Shown one piece after another: positions 1-12,671 of a DNA stretch of 64,000 bases. Origin of the DNA: Pseudopelobacter sp964542535. Lineage in GTDB: Bacteria; Desulfobacterota; Desulfuromonadia; Geobacterales; Pseudopelobacteraceae. Both the position numbers and the translations under genes were made by a program. Location: the NCBI GenBank assembly GCA_964542535.1, contig CAZIUE010000017.1, positions 1 to 64,000 of the forward strand, in the 5' to 3' direction. Below the pieces are notes generated by a model. It did no database searches and was not told the origin of the DNA. It saw only the letters and a program-made list of their open reading frames with translations. Each line of letters begins with the position of its first letter. Within the stretch, counting starts at the first letter, position 1.

Positions 1-2
1 CC

Positions 3-53
3 CTCTTCATGCTCCTCCCCAATCTCTTCCACTGGGTCATGGCAGGAAGCTGA
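3..53 (+). CDS. 3' end of an unidentified gene (partial)
   Basis: An open frame enters from the left edge and stops with TGA at 51-53. It gives only about 16 residues, ending hydrophobic then W-V-M-A-G-S. A terminator hairpin follows within 25 bases, which fits the end of a transcription unit. Too little remains to name a family, and another frame could be the real one. Confidence 0.3.
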   Translation, partial: LFMLLPNLFHWVMAGS

Positions 54-74
54 AAGCGGGACCCGTTAAAACAC

Positions 75-115
75 ACAAAGGGCGCTCTGCCGCATTCAGG
101 CAGCGCGCCCTTTGT
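75..115 (+). terminator. Intrinsic terminator-like hairpin
   Basis: An 11-bp perfect stem (75-85 with 105-115, ACAAAGGGCGC / GCGCCCTTTGT) holds a second inner CTGCC/GGCAG stem. The T-run is short (TTTG), so it is a moderate terminator. It could serve the gene entering from the left and, read the other way, the minus-strand gene ending at 178. Confidence 0.6.
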
Positions 116-177
116 CGTTGGGAGTTACCGAAGTTGTAAAGAGAGGCCTGTGCGATGTCCCGTTGCAGTCTTAACCA

Positions 178-657
178 TTAGATGAGGCAGATGCTCCACT
201 TACCGACTATCCAGGGATGCGAAGTTCCGGCCTGGCTGTCACAGCCATTTATGATTCTCAGGTCGCCGGAAGGCTTGTTTCCAGAGGCCAAGACGTTCAG
301 GGCGATCCAGGGAGGACCGTAATCGTATGCTTTCTCATCTGGCACGGTACCGGTTGGTGGTTCGGCCACAAAAATTGACGTGACTGGTTCCCCCGTGCTG
401 GTCCCGTTGAAGTTGCCTGAAAATGTAACGAAGACACTCGACAGGCTTGCCGTGAAAAAGCTGGTTTCATACCAGTTTAAACCTGCAGATAATGAGCCTC
501 CACCACCACCGAGTGAGCCTACAATGGCAGATGTTTGATTCGGCGTGCCCCAGGCATTGCTGGTGGCCTCAAAAAGGTTGAATCCCATGGAGGGCTCCTG
601 CACCCAAGATGGTGTTGCGTAATAGTTGACTGTCACATTGATCCGCCAAATTGTCAT
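178..657 (-). CDS. Hypothetical protein, 159 aa
   Basis: I do not recognise this family. The start is well supported: AAAGGAG lies seven bases upstream of the ATG at 657. The protein is rich in S, T, G, N and aromatic residues, with a GGGGG run near residue 50 and beta-strand-like alternation. It has no signal peptide and few charged residues. This is the composition of a secreted, adhesive or phage-tail-like beta-protein rather than a classical enzyme, but that is only an inference. It stands alone, opposite in orientation to recA, with an AT-richer upstream region, and may be an accessory gene. Confidence 0.55.
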   Translation of the reverse strand: MTIWRINVTVNYYATPSWVQEPSMGFNLFEATSNAWGTPNQTSAIVGSLGGGGGSLSAGLNWYETSFFTASLSSVFVTFSGNFNGTSTGEPVTSIFVAEPPTGTVPDEKAYDYGPPWIALNVLASGNKPSGDLRIINGCDSQAGTSHPWIVGKWSICLI

Positions 658-1130
658 TGCTGATCTCCTTTATGAGAGGAAAATTTATGCAGGTGTGAGT
701 GCTTCCGGATATTTTTGGAAACGTGCTGACTGTGTTCGAATTGTATTTTCGACAGAATACCTATGTGATGCAGTTTAGTTCTATTTCATAAATATGCAAC
801 AATATTTTCTGCCACATAAGCAGCTGGCTGCTTGTGCGTAAACAGAAGACACTATGCTGCCAGCTGTACATCTATGGAAGACACCAAACCCTTTGAACAA
901 TCTGGCCTTGATTCATGTTGAAACGAGGATTCAGCCGAATATCCCACAACTAGATGCCCTGCCATTGGATTTTCTCGGAGTGACAACGCGAACTCGCTGA
1001 CATAGGGCTTGTAAAGGGCTACGATTATCGGGTTGTGGTTCAGCCAGATAATCACTTGCGGCTCACGGCGCATGTATGCTACTTAACATCATTACGCCAG
1101 CCCATACCCCACCAGCCAGGAGACCTCGCC
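658..1130. other. Intergenic region upstream of recA
   Basis: This 470-base AT-richer gap separates the divergent orphan from recA. I see no convincing gene; the minus ORF at 852-1073 has no good ribosome site. The clearest structure is an inverted repeat, GATTATC (1023-1029) and GATAATC (1047-1053), with a 17-base spacer, about 80 bases before the recA start. It could be an operator or part of the recA promoter. I could not match it to a known LexA box. Confidence 0.4.
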
Positions 1131-2153
<1,023 letters not shown>

Positions 2154-2165
2154 GGGAGATCAGCG

Positions 2166-3332
2166 ATGAATCTGAACGAGATTCTCACCATTGCCGTCAA
2201 GGCCAAGGGTTCTGACATCCACATCAAGACCGGACTGCCTCCCATCGTGCGCATCGACGGCCGGTTGCACCCCATCCCCAATGCCCCCCGCCTGGCGCCC
2301 GACATTGTGGGAAACATGGCCCAGTCCATGATGAACGACCGTCAGCGGCGCATCTTCGAGGAAAGCTACGAGGTGGATCTGGCCCACGCCGTACCCGGGC
2401 TGGGACGCTTCAGGGTCAGTGTCTACCGCCAGCGCGGCACCGTCGCCATGGTGTTCCGCGCCATCTCCTTTGCGATCCCCACCCTGGAAGGGCTCAACCT
2501 GCCGCCGGTTATCAAGAAGATGTGCATGGAGGAGCGCGGCCTGATCCTGGTGACCGGCACCACCGGTTCGGGTAAATCCAGCACCCTGGCGGCCATGATC
2601 GATACCATCAACCAGAGCCGCACCTGCAACATCATCACCATCGAAGACCCGGTGGAGTTCCTGCACCGGGACAACAAGAGCATCATCAGCCAGCGTGAGG
2701 TGGGCACTGACACCCCCACCTTTGCCGGCGCCCTTAAAGGGGCCCTGCGACAGGACCCGGACGTGATTCTTGTGGGTGAAATGCGCGACTACGAGACCAT
2801 CGAGACCGCCCTGACCGCGGCCGAGACCGGCCACCTGGTCATGTCCACCCTGCACACCCTGGACGCGGCCGAGACGGTCAACCGCATCATCAGTGTGTTC
2901 CCTCCCTACCACCAGAGACAGGTGCGCATGCAGCTGGCCGGGGTCATCAAGGGGGTCATCTCCCAGCGCCTGGTTCCCCGGGCCGACGGCAAGGGCCGCG
3001 TGCCGGCGGTGGAGATCCTGCTCGGAACCGCCCGCGTGCGGGAGTGCATCGACGACAAGGACAAGACCAAGCAGCTGGGAGATGCCATCGCCCAGGGTTT
3101 CATCTCCTACGGCATGCAGACCTTCGACCAGTCGCTGATGAAGCTGTTCAGCTCCAAGATGATCACCTACGAAGAAGCCCTGCGGCAATGTTCCAACCCG
3201 GACGACTTTGCCCTCAAGGTCTCCGGCATCTCCTCCACCTCCGACTCTTCCTGGGACGGCTTCGAGCACAAGGAACATGACGAATCATCCTCCGTCAAGG
3301 TCGACGAAAAGATCGAGATCGAGAAGTACTGA
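2166..3332 (+). CDS. pilT: Type IV pilus retraction ATPase PilT
   Basis: PilT is the hexameric cytoplasmic ATPase that depolymerises type IV pili for twitching and retraction. At 388 aa it has the N-terminal PAS-like domain, Walker A (TGTTGSGKSST) near residue 134, an Asp box (IITIEDPVE), Walker B (LVGEMRD) and the His box (HLVMSTLHT). The AIRNLIRE-type C-terminal motif appears only in degenerate form, and a Ser/Glu-rich tail follows. It is co-transcribed with recA and overlaps recX. It could be one of several paralogues in a Geobacter-type genome, where distinct PilT copies are common. Confidence 0.93.
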   Translation: MNLNEILTIAVKAKGSDIHIKTGLPPIVRIDGRLHPIPNAPRLAPDIVGNMAQSMMNDRQRRIFEESYEVDLAHAVPGLGRFRVSVYRQRGTVAMVFRAISFAIPTLEGLNLPPVIKKMCMEERGLILVTGTTGSGKSSTLAAMIDTINQSRTCNIITIEDPVEFLHRDNKSIISQREVGTDTPTFAGALKGALRQDPDVILVGEMRDYETIETALTAAETGHLVMSTLHTLDAAETVNRIISVFPPYHQRQVRMQLAGVIKGVISQRLVPRADGKGRVPAVEILLGTARVRECIDDKDKTKQLGDAIAQGFISYGMQTFDQSLMKLFSSKMITYEEALRQCSNPDDFALKVSGISSTSDSSWDGFEHKEHDESSSVKVDEKIEIEKY

Positions 3333-3819
3333 TCAGTCGTCCCCCGAAGGCGCCCGACAGTATGCCCTCAGACTCCTGACCCGACGCGACTACACCGTTA
3401 CCGGCCTGAAGGAGAAACTCCGCGCCCGGCAGTTTTCCGGGGAACATCTGGAGCAGGCCGTTGCCCAGCTGGAGCAGGAGGGGTGGCTCAGCGACCGCCG
3501 CTTTGCCGAACGTTTCGCCGAGTATGCCGTTGATTCCTGCCGCTACGTGGGCGTTCGCCTGAGGCATGAGATGCTGCGGCGGGGCGTGCCCGAGGAGCTG
3601 GTGGAGGAGCAGATGCAGCGTCTGCACCGGGGAGGCGACGAAGAGGGTCAGGCTTGCCGGCTGCTGGCCAGACACTTCCCCGATTTCTGCTTCGCCATTG
3701 CCGGCGATCGGGAAAAACGCCGGGCAGCCGGTTTTCTGCAGCGAAAGGGCTTCAGCTTTTCCACGGTCATGCATGCCATGAAGTGTGCGCAACCGTCTCA
3801 CAACTCCCATACAAGGTAA
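3277..3819 (+). CDS. recX: Regulatory protein RecX
   Basis: RecX binds the RecA filament and limits its activity. The 180-aa reading contains the three-helix repeats typical of RecX, with YALRLLTRRDYT and the motif GWLSDRRFAERFAEY. The start is uncertain. The ATG at 3277 lies inside pilT and gives a basic Ser/Arg-rich leader, while the conserved domain begins about 20 residues later near the pilT stop, so a non-ATG start near 3330 is possible. The overlap with pilT and the link to recA upstream fit translational coupling. Confidence 0.88.
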   Translation: MTNHPPSRSTKRSRSRSTDQSSPEGARQYALRLLTRRDYTVTGLKEKLRARQFSGEHLEQAVAQLEQEGWLSDRRFAERFAEYAVDSCRYVGVRLRHEMLRRGVPEELVEEQMQRLHRGGDEEGQACRLLARHFPDFCFAIAGDREKRRAAGFLQRKGFSFSTVMHAMKCAQPSHNSHTR

Positions 3820-3829
3820 GGATCAGCAG

Positions 3830-6463
<2,634 letters not shown>

Positions 6464-6496
6464 AGGCAGTAGCGCGGACTCCTGGCGGGAGGCAAC

Positions 6497-7609
6497 GTGA
6501 AACGGCACCATCGGGGCGACAGGGACGAGAGAGGGGTGCGGGCGACCATTCTGGTGGTGGATGACGACAGCACTATCCTGGCCCTCTGCGAGCGGGTACT
6601 GAAGGGATACCGGGTGCTGACCGCCCTGTGCCGCGATGAGGCGCTGCGGCAACTCGACGTCGAAGCGGTGGACCTGGTCCTGACCGACGTGAAGATGCCG
6701 GGGGGGAGCGGCATCGACCTGCTCAGGACGATCAAGCAGGCCAATCCCAACGCTCCGGTGCTGATCATGAGCGGTTACGCCGAGCAGGAGAGCGTGCTCC
6801 GTTCCCTGCGGGATGGGGCGGATGATTTCATCGCCAAGCAGTTTCTGCAGCTGCAACTGCGGGAATCAGTGGAAAAGGCGCTCCACCGCGGCAAGATGAG
6901 GACTGAGCTGGCCGACCGGACCTGTCTGGAAAACTTCAAGAGTGATTTCCTCTCCCTGGTTTCCCATAAACTGCGCACGCCTGTTACCACCATCTCGCTG
7001 ATCCTGCAGGACCTGAACCAGAACATTGGCGGAGCGGATGCGGCTTCCCTGCGCCAGACCCTGGCTGTTGCCGGGGATGAGGTCGCCTATCTGGGGCGCT
7101 TGGTGGAGGATCTGCTGCTGTTCGGCCAGGTGGCGGGCCGGGTGACTCTGGAGCGCGAAGCCGTTGATCCGGCCGGACTGGTGGCCGAGGCACTCAGGGA
7201 TTCGCCCGAGGCCCAGAGCAGGCCTGATGTCGCCACCACCTTCCGCTCCCGCACCCTGCCGCTTCTGAATCTCGATCGGCGCAAGGTTCTCTTTGCCCTC
7301 CGGCAGCTGATCGACAACGCCTTCAAGTTTTCACCCGAGGCGGGGCGGGTCTCCGTGGAGGTGCGCCGCGGGTGCGGCGAACTGGTGATCGTCGTCGCCG
7401 ATTCCGGTGTCGGTATTCCCCGGGAGGAGCTGGAGCGGGTCTTCGACAAGTTCTACCAGATTGACCCTGAGGGCACGGGGCAGGTGCGCGGCCTGGGGCT
7501 GGGACTGTACTATGCCCGGGAGTTCATCCGCCTGCACGGCGGCTCGCTTACCCTGGAGAGCGAGCCGGGCAGGGGCACCACCGCCACCGTCATTCTTCCT
7601 CTGCAATAA
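6497..7609 (+). CDS. Receiver-first hybrid histidine kinase
   Basis: A soluble two-component protein of 370 aa. An N-terminal receiver domain (residues about 17-130, phospho-acceptor D64 in LTDVKMPG) is followed by a HisKA helix with H157 in SHKLRTP and a HATPase domain with N, G1 (DSGVGIP) and G2 (GLGLGLYYA) boxes. No membrane segment is present, so the input probably comes through the receiver. Oddities: the conserved Lys-Pro of the receiver is K-Q (FIAKQF), and the H-box has SHK where SHE is usual. The start is a GTG at 6497, and a later start is possible. It sits between alaS and argB with no dedicated response regulator next to it. Confidence 0.85.
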   Translation: MKRHHRGDRDERGVRATILVVDDDSTILALCERVLKGYRVLTALCRDEALRQLDVEAVDLVLTDVKMPGGSGIDLLRTIKQANPNAPVLIMSGYAEQESVLRSLRDGADDFIAKQFLQLQLRESVEKALHRGKMRTELADRTCLENFKSDFLSLVSHKLRTPVTTISLILQDLNQNIGGADAASLRQTLAVAGDEVAYLGRLVEDLLLFGQVAGRVTLEREAVDPAGLVAEALRDSPEAQSRPDVATTFRSRTLPLLNLDRRKVLFALRQLIDNAFKFSPEAGRVSVEVRRGCGELVIVVADSGVGIPREELERVFDKFYQIDPEGTGQVRGLGLGLYYAREFIRLHGGSLTLESEPGRGTTATVILPLQ

Positions 7610-7710
7610 GTTTTTGAGGTTTTGTTCATTTTGCGCTAAACTGCCGCCTTTACGGATGGCTCTTTTTTTTTCAGCTGCCGAATTTTGAGGTTGCAGCAGA
7701 GGAGTACCCC
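7610..7710. other. Short T-rich gap before argB
   Basis: This holds two T-rich runs (TTTTTGAGGTTTTG and a run of nine T after GGCTC). A strong ribosome site (GCAGAGGAG) precedes argB. A promoter for the arginine genes probably lies here, but I cannot assign its boxes with confidence. Confidence 0.3.
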
Positions 7711-8589
7711 ATGGAAAAACTGATTGAAAAAGCAAACAACCTGATGGAGGCGCTTCCCTACATCAGGCGCTTTGCCGGCACAACCTTCGTCATCAAGTAC
7801 GGCGGGCACGCCATGTCCGACGAAAAGCTGAAGGAATCCTTTGCCCTGGACGTGATCATGCTCAGGTCCCTGGGGATCAATACGGTCATCGTCCACGGCG
7901 GCGGCCCCCAGATCAACCAGACCCTCAAGCGCTACGGCATCGTCTCACAGTTCGTCAAGGGGATGCGGGTCACCGACGGCGAGACCATGGCGGTGGTGGA
8001 GATGGTGCTGGTGGGGCAGGTGAACAAGGAGGTCGTGGGGTACCTGAATCAGCACGGCGGCCGGGCGGTGGGGCTGTCCGGCAAGGACGGCACCCTGCTC
8101 CTCTCCAGGAAGCTGCTCCAGGAAGTCATCCGGGACGACGGCACGACGGAGCAGGTGGACATGGGGTACGTGGGAGATGTGGTTAGGGTCAACACCGACC
8201 TCCTCAATGCTCTGGAAAACGGCAACTACCTGCCGGTCATCGCGCCGGTGGGAGTGGGGCCGGGTGGAGAGAGCTACAACATCAACGCAGACCTGGTGGC
8301 CGGCCGGGTAGCGGCGGCGCTCAACGCCGAGAAGCTGATTCTCCTGACCGACATCGAGGGGGTCAAGGACAAGAACGGATCGCTCCTCTCCAGCATCGCC
8401 GTGGCGGACATGCACCGCCTGATCCGGGAAGAGGCCATCACCGGCGGCATGATCCCCAAGGTAGTCTGCTGCGCCGACGCCCTGGAAGGCGGGGTGAGGA
8501 AGGCCCATATCATCGACGGCCGGGTGGAACACGCGGTGCTGCTGGAGATCTTCACCGACGTGGGGATCGGCACGGAAATACAGAAGTGA
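7711..8589 (+). CDS. argB: Acetylglutamate kinase
   Basis: ArgB phosphorylates N-acetyl-L-glutamate, the second step of arginine synthesis. At 292 aa it shows the amino-acid-kinase fold: FVIKYGGHAM at the N-terminus, VIVHGGGPQIN glycine loop, RVTD motif, NINAD and the LLTDIEGV nucleotide-binding segment. The N-terminal extension of about 20 residues with a helix (LIEKANNLMEALPYI) resembles arginine-inhibited, hexameric ArgB, so feedback inhibition is likely. It is the first gene of a tight plus-strand arg cluster. Confidence 0.96.
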   Translation: MEKLIEKANNLMEALPYIRRFAGTTFVIKYGGHAMSDEKLKESFALDVIMLRSLGINTVIVHGGGPQINQTLKRYGIVSQFVKGMRVTDGETMAVVEMVLVGQVNKEVVGYLNQHGGRAVGLSGKDGTLLLSRKLLQEVIRDDGTTEQVDMGYVGDVVRVNTDLLNALENGNYLPVIAPVGVGPGGESYNINADLVAGRVAAALNAEKLILLTDIEGVKDKNGSLLSSIAVADMHRLIREEAITGGMIPKVVCCADALEGGVRKAHIIDGRVEHAVLLEIFTDVGIGTEIQK

Positions 8590-8602
8590 TAGTGAGGTGG
8601 TT

Positions 8603-9799
8603 ATGAATTCTGAACAGTGGATCGAAAAATCGGACCGGTACATCATGAAGAACTACGGACGCTTCCCGCTGGTGCCGGTGCGCGGCGAGGGATGCCGCCT
8701 GTGGGACGCCGACGGCAGGGAATATCTGGACTTCCTGGGCGGCATCGCGGTGAACAACCTGGGGCATTGCCACCCCAGGGTCGTGGAGGCCCTGCGGCGC
8801 CAGGCCGGCGAGATGATCCACTGCTCCAACCTGTACCAGATACCGCGCCAGATCGAACTGGCCGAGCTGCTCTGTGAGAACTCCTTTGCCGACCGGGCCT
8901 TCTTCTGCAATAGCGGGGCCGAGGCCAACGAGGCGGCCATCAAGCTGGCCCGCAAGTTCAGCCGCGACACCTTCGGCCCGGAGCGGTTCGCCATCATCAC
9001 TGCCACCGACTCCTTCCACGGCCGCACCATGGCCACCGTCTCCGCCACCGGCCAGGAAAAGGTGCAGCGCTTCTTCGATCCGCTGCTGCATGGCTTCAGC
9101 CACGTACCCTTCAACGACCCGGCGGCGCTGGAAGCGGCGATCACGCCGGCCACCTGCGCCGTGATGCTGGAGCCGATCCAGGGGGAGAGCGGGGTCAACA
9201 TCCCCTCGCCCGAGTACTTCCGCCAGGTGCGCCGAATCTGCGATAAGCACAAGCTGCTCCTCATCTTCGACGAGGTCCAGGTGGGGATGGGACGCACCGG
9301 ACGGCTGTTCGCCTACGAAAACTTTGCCTGCGTTCCCGACATCATGACCCTGGCCAAGGCCCTGGCCGGAGGCGCTCCCATCGGCGCCATGCTTGCCAGG
9401 GAGGAAATCGCAACGGCCTTCACCCCCGGCACCCACGGTTCCACCTTCGGGGGGAATCCGCTGGTCTGCGCCGCTGCCGTTGCCACCCTGCGTACCATGC
9501 TGGAGGACGGTTTCCTGGAGAAGAGCCGGGAGACCGGCGCCTATCTCCTGGCCGAGCTTGAGAAACTGGGCAGGAAGTATTCCTTTGTCCAGGAGGTGCG
9601 CGGCATCGGCCTGATGATCGGCATGCCCCTTACCGTTCCGGCGGGGGAGATCGTCAAAAAGGGGCATGAACGAGGCGTGCTGCTCAATGCGGTGCACGAT
9701 ACGGTGCTGCGCTTCGTGCCGCCGCTGATCGTTACCAGGCAGGACGTGGATCAGATGATTACCATTCTCGACGGCATCCTGGCCGAGGTCGAGGCATAA
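8603..9799 (+). CDS. argD: Acetylornithine aminotransferase
   Basis: This PLP enzyme converts N-acetylglutamate semialdehyde to N-acetylornithine. At 398 aa it has the class III aminotransferase signatures: NSGAEANEAAIKLAR, the EPIQGESG motif, the FDEVQ aspartate that contacts PLP, and the Schiff-base lysine in LAKALAGG. The ATG at 8603 is preferred over the GTG two codons earlier because GAGGTGG is well placed. It starts 13 bases after argB and is followed 16 bases later by argF. Confidence 0.95.
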   Translation: MNSEQWIEKSDRYIMKNYGRFPLVPVRGEGCRLWDADGREYLDFLGGIAVNNLGHCHPRVVEALRRQAGEMIHCSNLYQIPRQIELAELLCENSFADRAFFCNSGAEANEAAIKLARKFSRDTFGPERFAIITATDSFHGRTMATVSATGQEKVQRFFDPLLHGFSHVPFNDPAALEAAITPATCAVMLEPIQGESGVNIPSPEYFRQVRRICDKHKLLLIFDEVQVGMGRTGRLFAYENFACVPDIMTLAKALAGGAPIGAMLAREEIATAFTPGTHGSTFGGNPLVCAAAVATLRTMLEDGFLEKSRETGAYLLAELEKLGRKYSFVQEVRGIGLMIGMPLTVPAGEIVKKGHERGVLLNAVHDTVLRFVPPLIVTRQDVDQMITILDGILAEVEA

Positions 9800-9815
9800 C
9801 AAGGGGGGGCACACC

Positions 9816-10733
9816 ATGGTGCGACACTTTCTCTCGCTGCACGACTACACCAAGGAAGAACTGGACCGGCTTCTGGCCCTGGCAATGGAGCTGAAACAGG
9901 AACAGAAACAAGGCAACGAGCATCACCTGCTCAAGGGGAAAACCCTGGCCATGATCTTCGATAAGTCATCCACCCGCACCCGCATCTCTTTCGAGGTGGG
10001 TATCTACCAGCTGGGGGGGCACGGCCTGTTCATCTCCTCCGGCACATCCCAGATGGGGCGGGGGGAACCGCTCAAGGATACGGCGCGCGTGCTCTCCCGC
10101 TACTGCGACGGCATCATGATCCGTACCTTTGGCCAGGAGATCGTGGACGAGCTGGCCGCCTACGCCACGGTGCCGGTGATCAACGGTCTGACCGACCTGT
10201 TCCACCCCTGCCAGATCATGGCCGACGTGATGACGGTCATGGAGCAGAAGGGGGGGTATGCCGGCCAGAAGTTCGCCTGGATCGGCGACGGCAACAACAT
10301 GGCTAACACCTGGATCGAGGCCGCCGCCATCTTCGGCTTCGACCTGGCCCTGGCCTGCCCGCAGGGGTATGAGCCCGATGCGCAGGTCATGGCCTGGGCC
10401 GCGGAGCGGGCGCCCGGCAGGGTGACCCTGACAACGGACCCGAAGGAAGCGGTGAGCGGCGCCCATGTGCTCAACACCGACGTCTGGGCCAGCATGGGGA
10501 TGGAGGCCGAGCAGAAGGTGCGCGAGCAGGCCTTCAGGGGATACTGCCTGGACGACGACCTGGCGGGCCTGGCTGATCCGGAGCATATCGTGCTCCACTG
10601 CCTCCCGGCCCACCGGGGGGAGGAGATTTCCGATTCGGTCATCGAGGGAACCAACTCACGGGTCTGGGACGAGGCCGAGAATCGGCTCCATGCCCAGAAG
10701 GCGATCATGGCCACCTTGATGGGCGGAGCTTAG
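9816..10733 (+). CDS. argF: Ornithine carbamoyltransferase
   Basis: It makes citrulline from ornithine and carbamoyl phosphate. The protein is 305 aa with the carbamoyl-phosphate loop SSTRTR, the HPCQ motif, the ornithine-side segment ending DVWASMG, and the catalytic HCLPAHRG. Length and motifs are all normal. It begins after a GGGGGG-rich ribosome site and forms one transcription unit with argB and argD. Confidence 0.96.
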   Translation: MVRHFLSLHDYTKEELDRLLALAMELKQEQKQGNEHHLLKGKTLAMIFDKSSTRTRISFEVGIYQLGGHGLFISSGTSQMGRGEPLKDTARVLSRYCDGIMIRTFGQEIVDELAAYATVPVINGLTDLFHPCQIMADVMTVMEQKGGYAGQKFAWIGDGNNMANTWIEAAAIFGFDLALACPQGYEPDAQVMAWAAERAPGRVTLTTDPKEAVSGAHVLNTDVWASMGMEAEQKVREQAFRGYCLDDDLAGLADPEHIVLHCLPAHRGEEISDSVIEGTNSRVWDEAENRLHAQKAIMATLMGGA

Positions 10734-10818
10734 GGCCTTTCCTGTGTGCCTCCTCCCTGGGAGGAGAACCGGCCGCGGCAAGGCTTTGCGACACATTCAA
10801 CATGGTAAGGAGAAGCGC

Positions 10819-12045
10819 ATGACACAGCAGAAAATGGAAATCAAAAGCATCGTCCTGGCCTATTCGGGCGGTTTGGATACCTCGATCATCCTCAAGTGGC
10901 TGAAGAACGAGTACGGGTGCAGGGTGGTGGCGTTTTCCGCCGACCTGGGGCAGGGTGAGGAGCTGGACCCGGTGCGGGAAAAGGCCCTGGCCACCGGCGC
11001 CGACAAGGTCTACATCGACGACCTGCGCGAGGAGTTCGTGCGTGACTTCGTGTTCCCCATGTTCCGTGCCAACGCCATCTACGAAGGGCAGTACCTGTTG
11101 GGCACCTCCATTGCCCGGCCGCTGATCGCCAAGCGCCAGATGGAGATCGCTGCCATGGAAGGGTGCGACGCGGTCTCCCACGGCTCCACCGGCAAGGGGA
11201 ACGATCAGGTCCGCTTCGAGCTGGGCTACTACCATTTCAACCCCAACATCAAGATCGTGGCCCCCTGGCGCACCTGGGACCTGAACAGCCGCCAGGCCCT
11301 GATCGACTATGCCAAGAAGAACGGCATTCCGGTGCCGGTGACCAAGAAGCGCCCCTGGTCCTCGGACCGCAACCTGCTGCACATCTCCTTCGAGGGAGGC
11401 ATCCTGGAGGATCCCTGGGCCGAGGCGCCCGAGGAGATGTACGTGCTGACCACCGCCCCGGAGAAGGCGCCCAACAAGCCGCAGTACGTGGAGATCGAGT
11501 TCAGGAACGGCAATGCCGTGGCGGTTGATGGCGAGAAGATGACCCCGGCCCAGCTCTTGGCCCACCTCAACTACCTGGGGGGACAGCACGGCATCGGCCG
11601 GGTTGACCTGCTGGAGAACCGTTCCGTGGGGATGAAGTCCCGCGGCGTGTACGAGACCCCGGGGGGCACCATCCTGCGCGAGGCCCACATGGCGGTGGAG
11701 CAGATCACCATGGACCGCGAGGTGATGCGCATCCGCGACGGTCTGATCCCCGAGTACGCCCGGCTGGTCTATGCCGGCTACTGGTTCTCCCCCGAGCGGG
11801 AGATGATGCAGGCCCTGATCGACGATTCCCAGAAGTGCGTCAACGGCGTTGCCCGCCTGAAGCTCTACAAGGGGTACTGCCGCACCGTGGGGCGCAAGTC
11901 CGACAGTGACTCGCTCTTCAACCAGGATTTTGCCACCTTCGAGAAGGACCAGGTCTACAACCAGGCCGACGCCGAAGGGTTCATCAGGATCAACTCGCTC
12001 CGTCTGCGCATCAGGTCCATGATGCAGGCTGCCAAGAAGAAGTGA
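10819..12045 (+). CDS. argG: Argininosuccinate synthase
   Basis: ArgG joins citrulline and aspartate using ATP. The 408-aa protein has the PP-loop AYSGGLDTS near residue 14, the GSTGKGNDQVRFE segment and the EFRNGNAVAVDGE region of the multimerisation domain. The ATG at 10819 is chosen because AAGGAGA lies just upstream; the longer in-frame reading lacks homology-like sequence. The C-terminus ends in a basic A-A-K-K-K tail. Confidence 0.96.
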   Translation: MTQQKMEIKSIVLAYSGGLDTSIILKWLKNEYGCRVVAFSADLGQGEELDPVREKALATGADKVYIDDLREEFVRDFVFPMFRANAIYEGQYLLGTSIARPLIAKRQMEIAAMEGCDAVSHGSTGKGNDQVRFELGYYHFNPNIKIVAPWRTWDLNSRQALIDYAKKNGIPVPVTKKRPWSSDRNLLHISFEGGILEDPWAEAPEEMYVLTTAPEKAPNKPQYVEIEFRNGNAVAVDGEKMTPAQLLAHLNYLGGQHGIGRVDLLENRSVGMKSRGVYETPGGTILREAHMAVEQITMDREVMRIRDGLIPEYARLVYAGYWFSPEREMMQALIDDSQKCVNGVARLKLYKGYCRTVGRKSDSDSLFNQDFATFEKDQVYNQADAEGFIRINSLRLRIRSMMQAAKKK

Positions 12046-12209
12046 GGAGTGAGAGGTACAGAGTAAGGTGAGCCTGCTGGCGAGGGGGCGTTGTGCGCTC
12101 CCTCGCGGCAGGCCTGCGGGATACGAGGGGAATGGGCAGGTTCGGCACGCCACTCTTCCTGATCCCGGCCCTCCACTTCCCGGATACATTTTTCACCATT
12201 GCTCTCCCG

Positions 12210-12671
12210 ATGAAAAAAAAACGTTTCAAGAAAGAGCACATCGTCACCTCCGTGGTGGCGGTGATCGTGGACGATGAGGAGCGGGTGCTCCTGACCAGGC
12301 GTAACGTCCCCCCCTTCAAGAATCTGTGGGTCATGCCGGGGGGCAAGATCGACCTGGGAGAGCCCATTCTCGATGCGCTCAAGCGCGAGGTCCGCGAGGA
12401 GGTGGGCATCGAGGTGGATGTGGACGACCTGATCGATGTCTTCGAGCACGTGACCCCGGGCGAGGACCGGTACCACTTCGTGATCATCTATTACCTCTGT
12501 CGCCCGCTCTCCTGCCGCGTTGTCCAGAACGAGGAGGAGGTCAGCGAGGTCGCCTGGGCGCCGCTGGACGGTCTGGCAGGCTACCGCCTGGCAGAGGGGG
12601 CCAGCTTCATCCTGGACAAGATCGCTCCCCGGTTCCGCAAAGATGCATCCCGGGATGGCGCAGATGCCTGA
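12210..12671 (+). CDS. Nudix hydrolase
   Basis: A 153-aa MutT-like protein. The Nudix box reads GGKIDLGEPILDALKREVRE followed by E-V-G, giving the complete G-x5-E-x7-REUxEExGU pattern. Substrate specificity cannot be read; dGTP-sanitising or ADP-sugar hydrolysis are both possible. The start is uncertain: ATG 12210 begins just before the conserved core but has a poor ribosome site, and ATG 12132 is an alternative. Its stop overlaps the start of the next gene by eight bases, suggesting coupling. Confidence 0.8.
   Translation: MKKKRFKKEHIVTSVVAVIVDDEERVLLTRRNVPPFKNLWVMPGGKIDLGEPILDALKREVREEVGIEVDVDDLIDVFEHVTPGEDRYHFVIIYYLCRPLSCRVVQNEEEVSEVAWAPLDGLAGYRLAEGASFILDKIAPRFRKDASRDGADA

Noticed and set aside
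1023..1053. LexA box before recA
   Set aside because: The GATTATC/GATAATC inverted repeat does not match the GGTT-type Geobacter LexA box nor the element's GACCTGAT palindrome, so I list it only as an unassigned repeat.
852..1073. 73-aa minus ORF upstream of recA
   Set aside because: No ribosome site, no recognisable motif, and it overlaps the inverted repeat in the recA upstream region.
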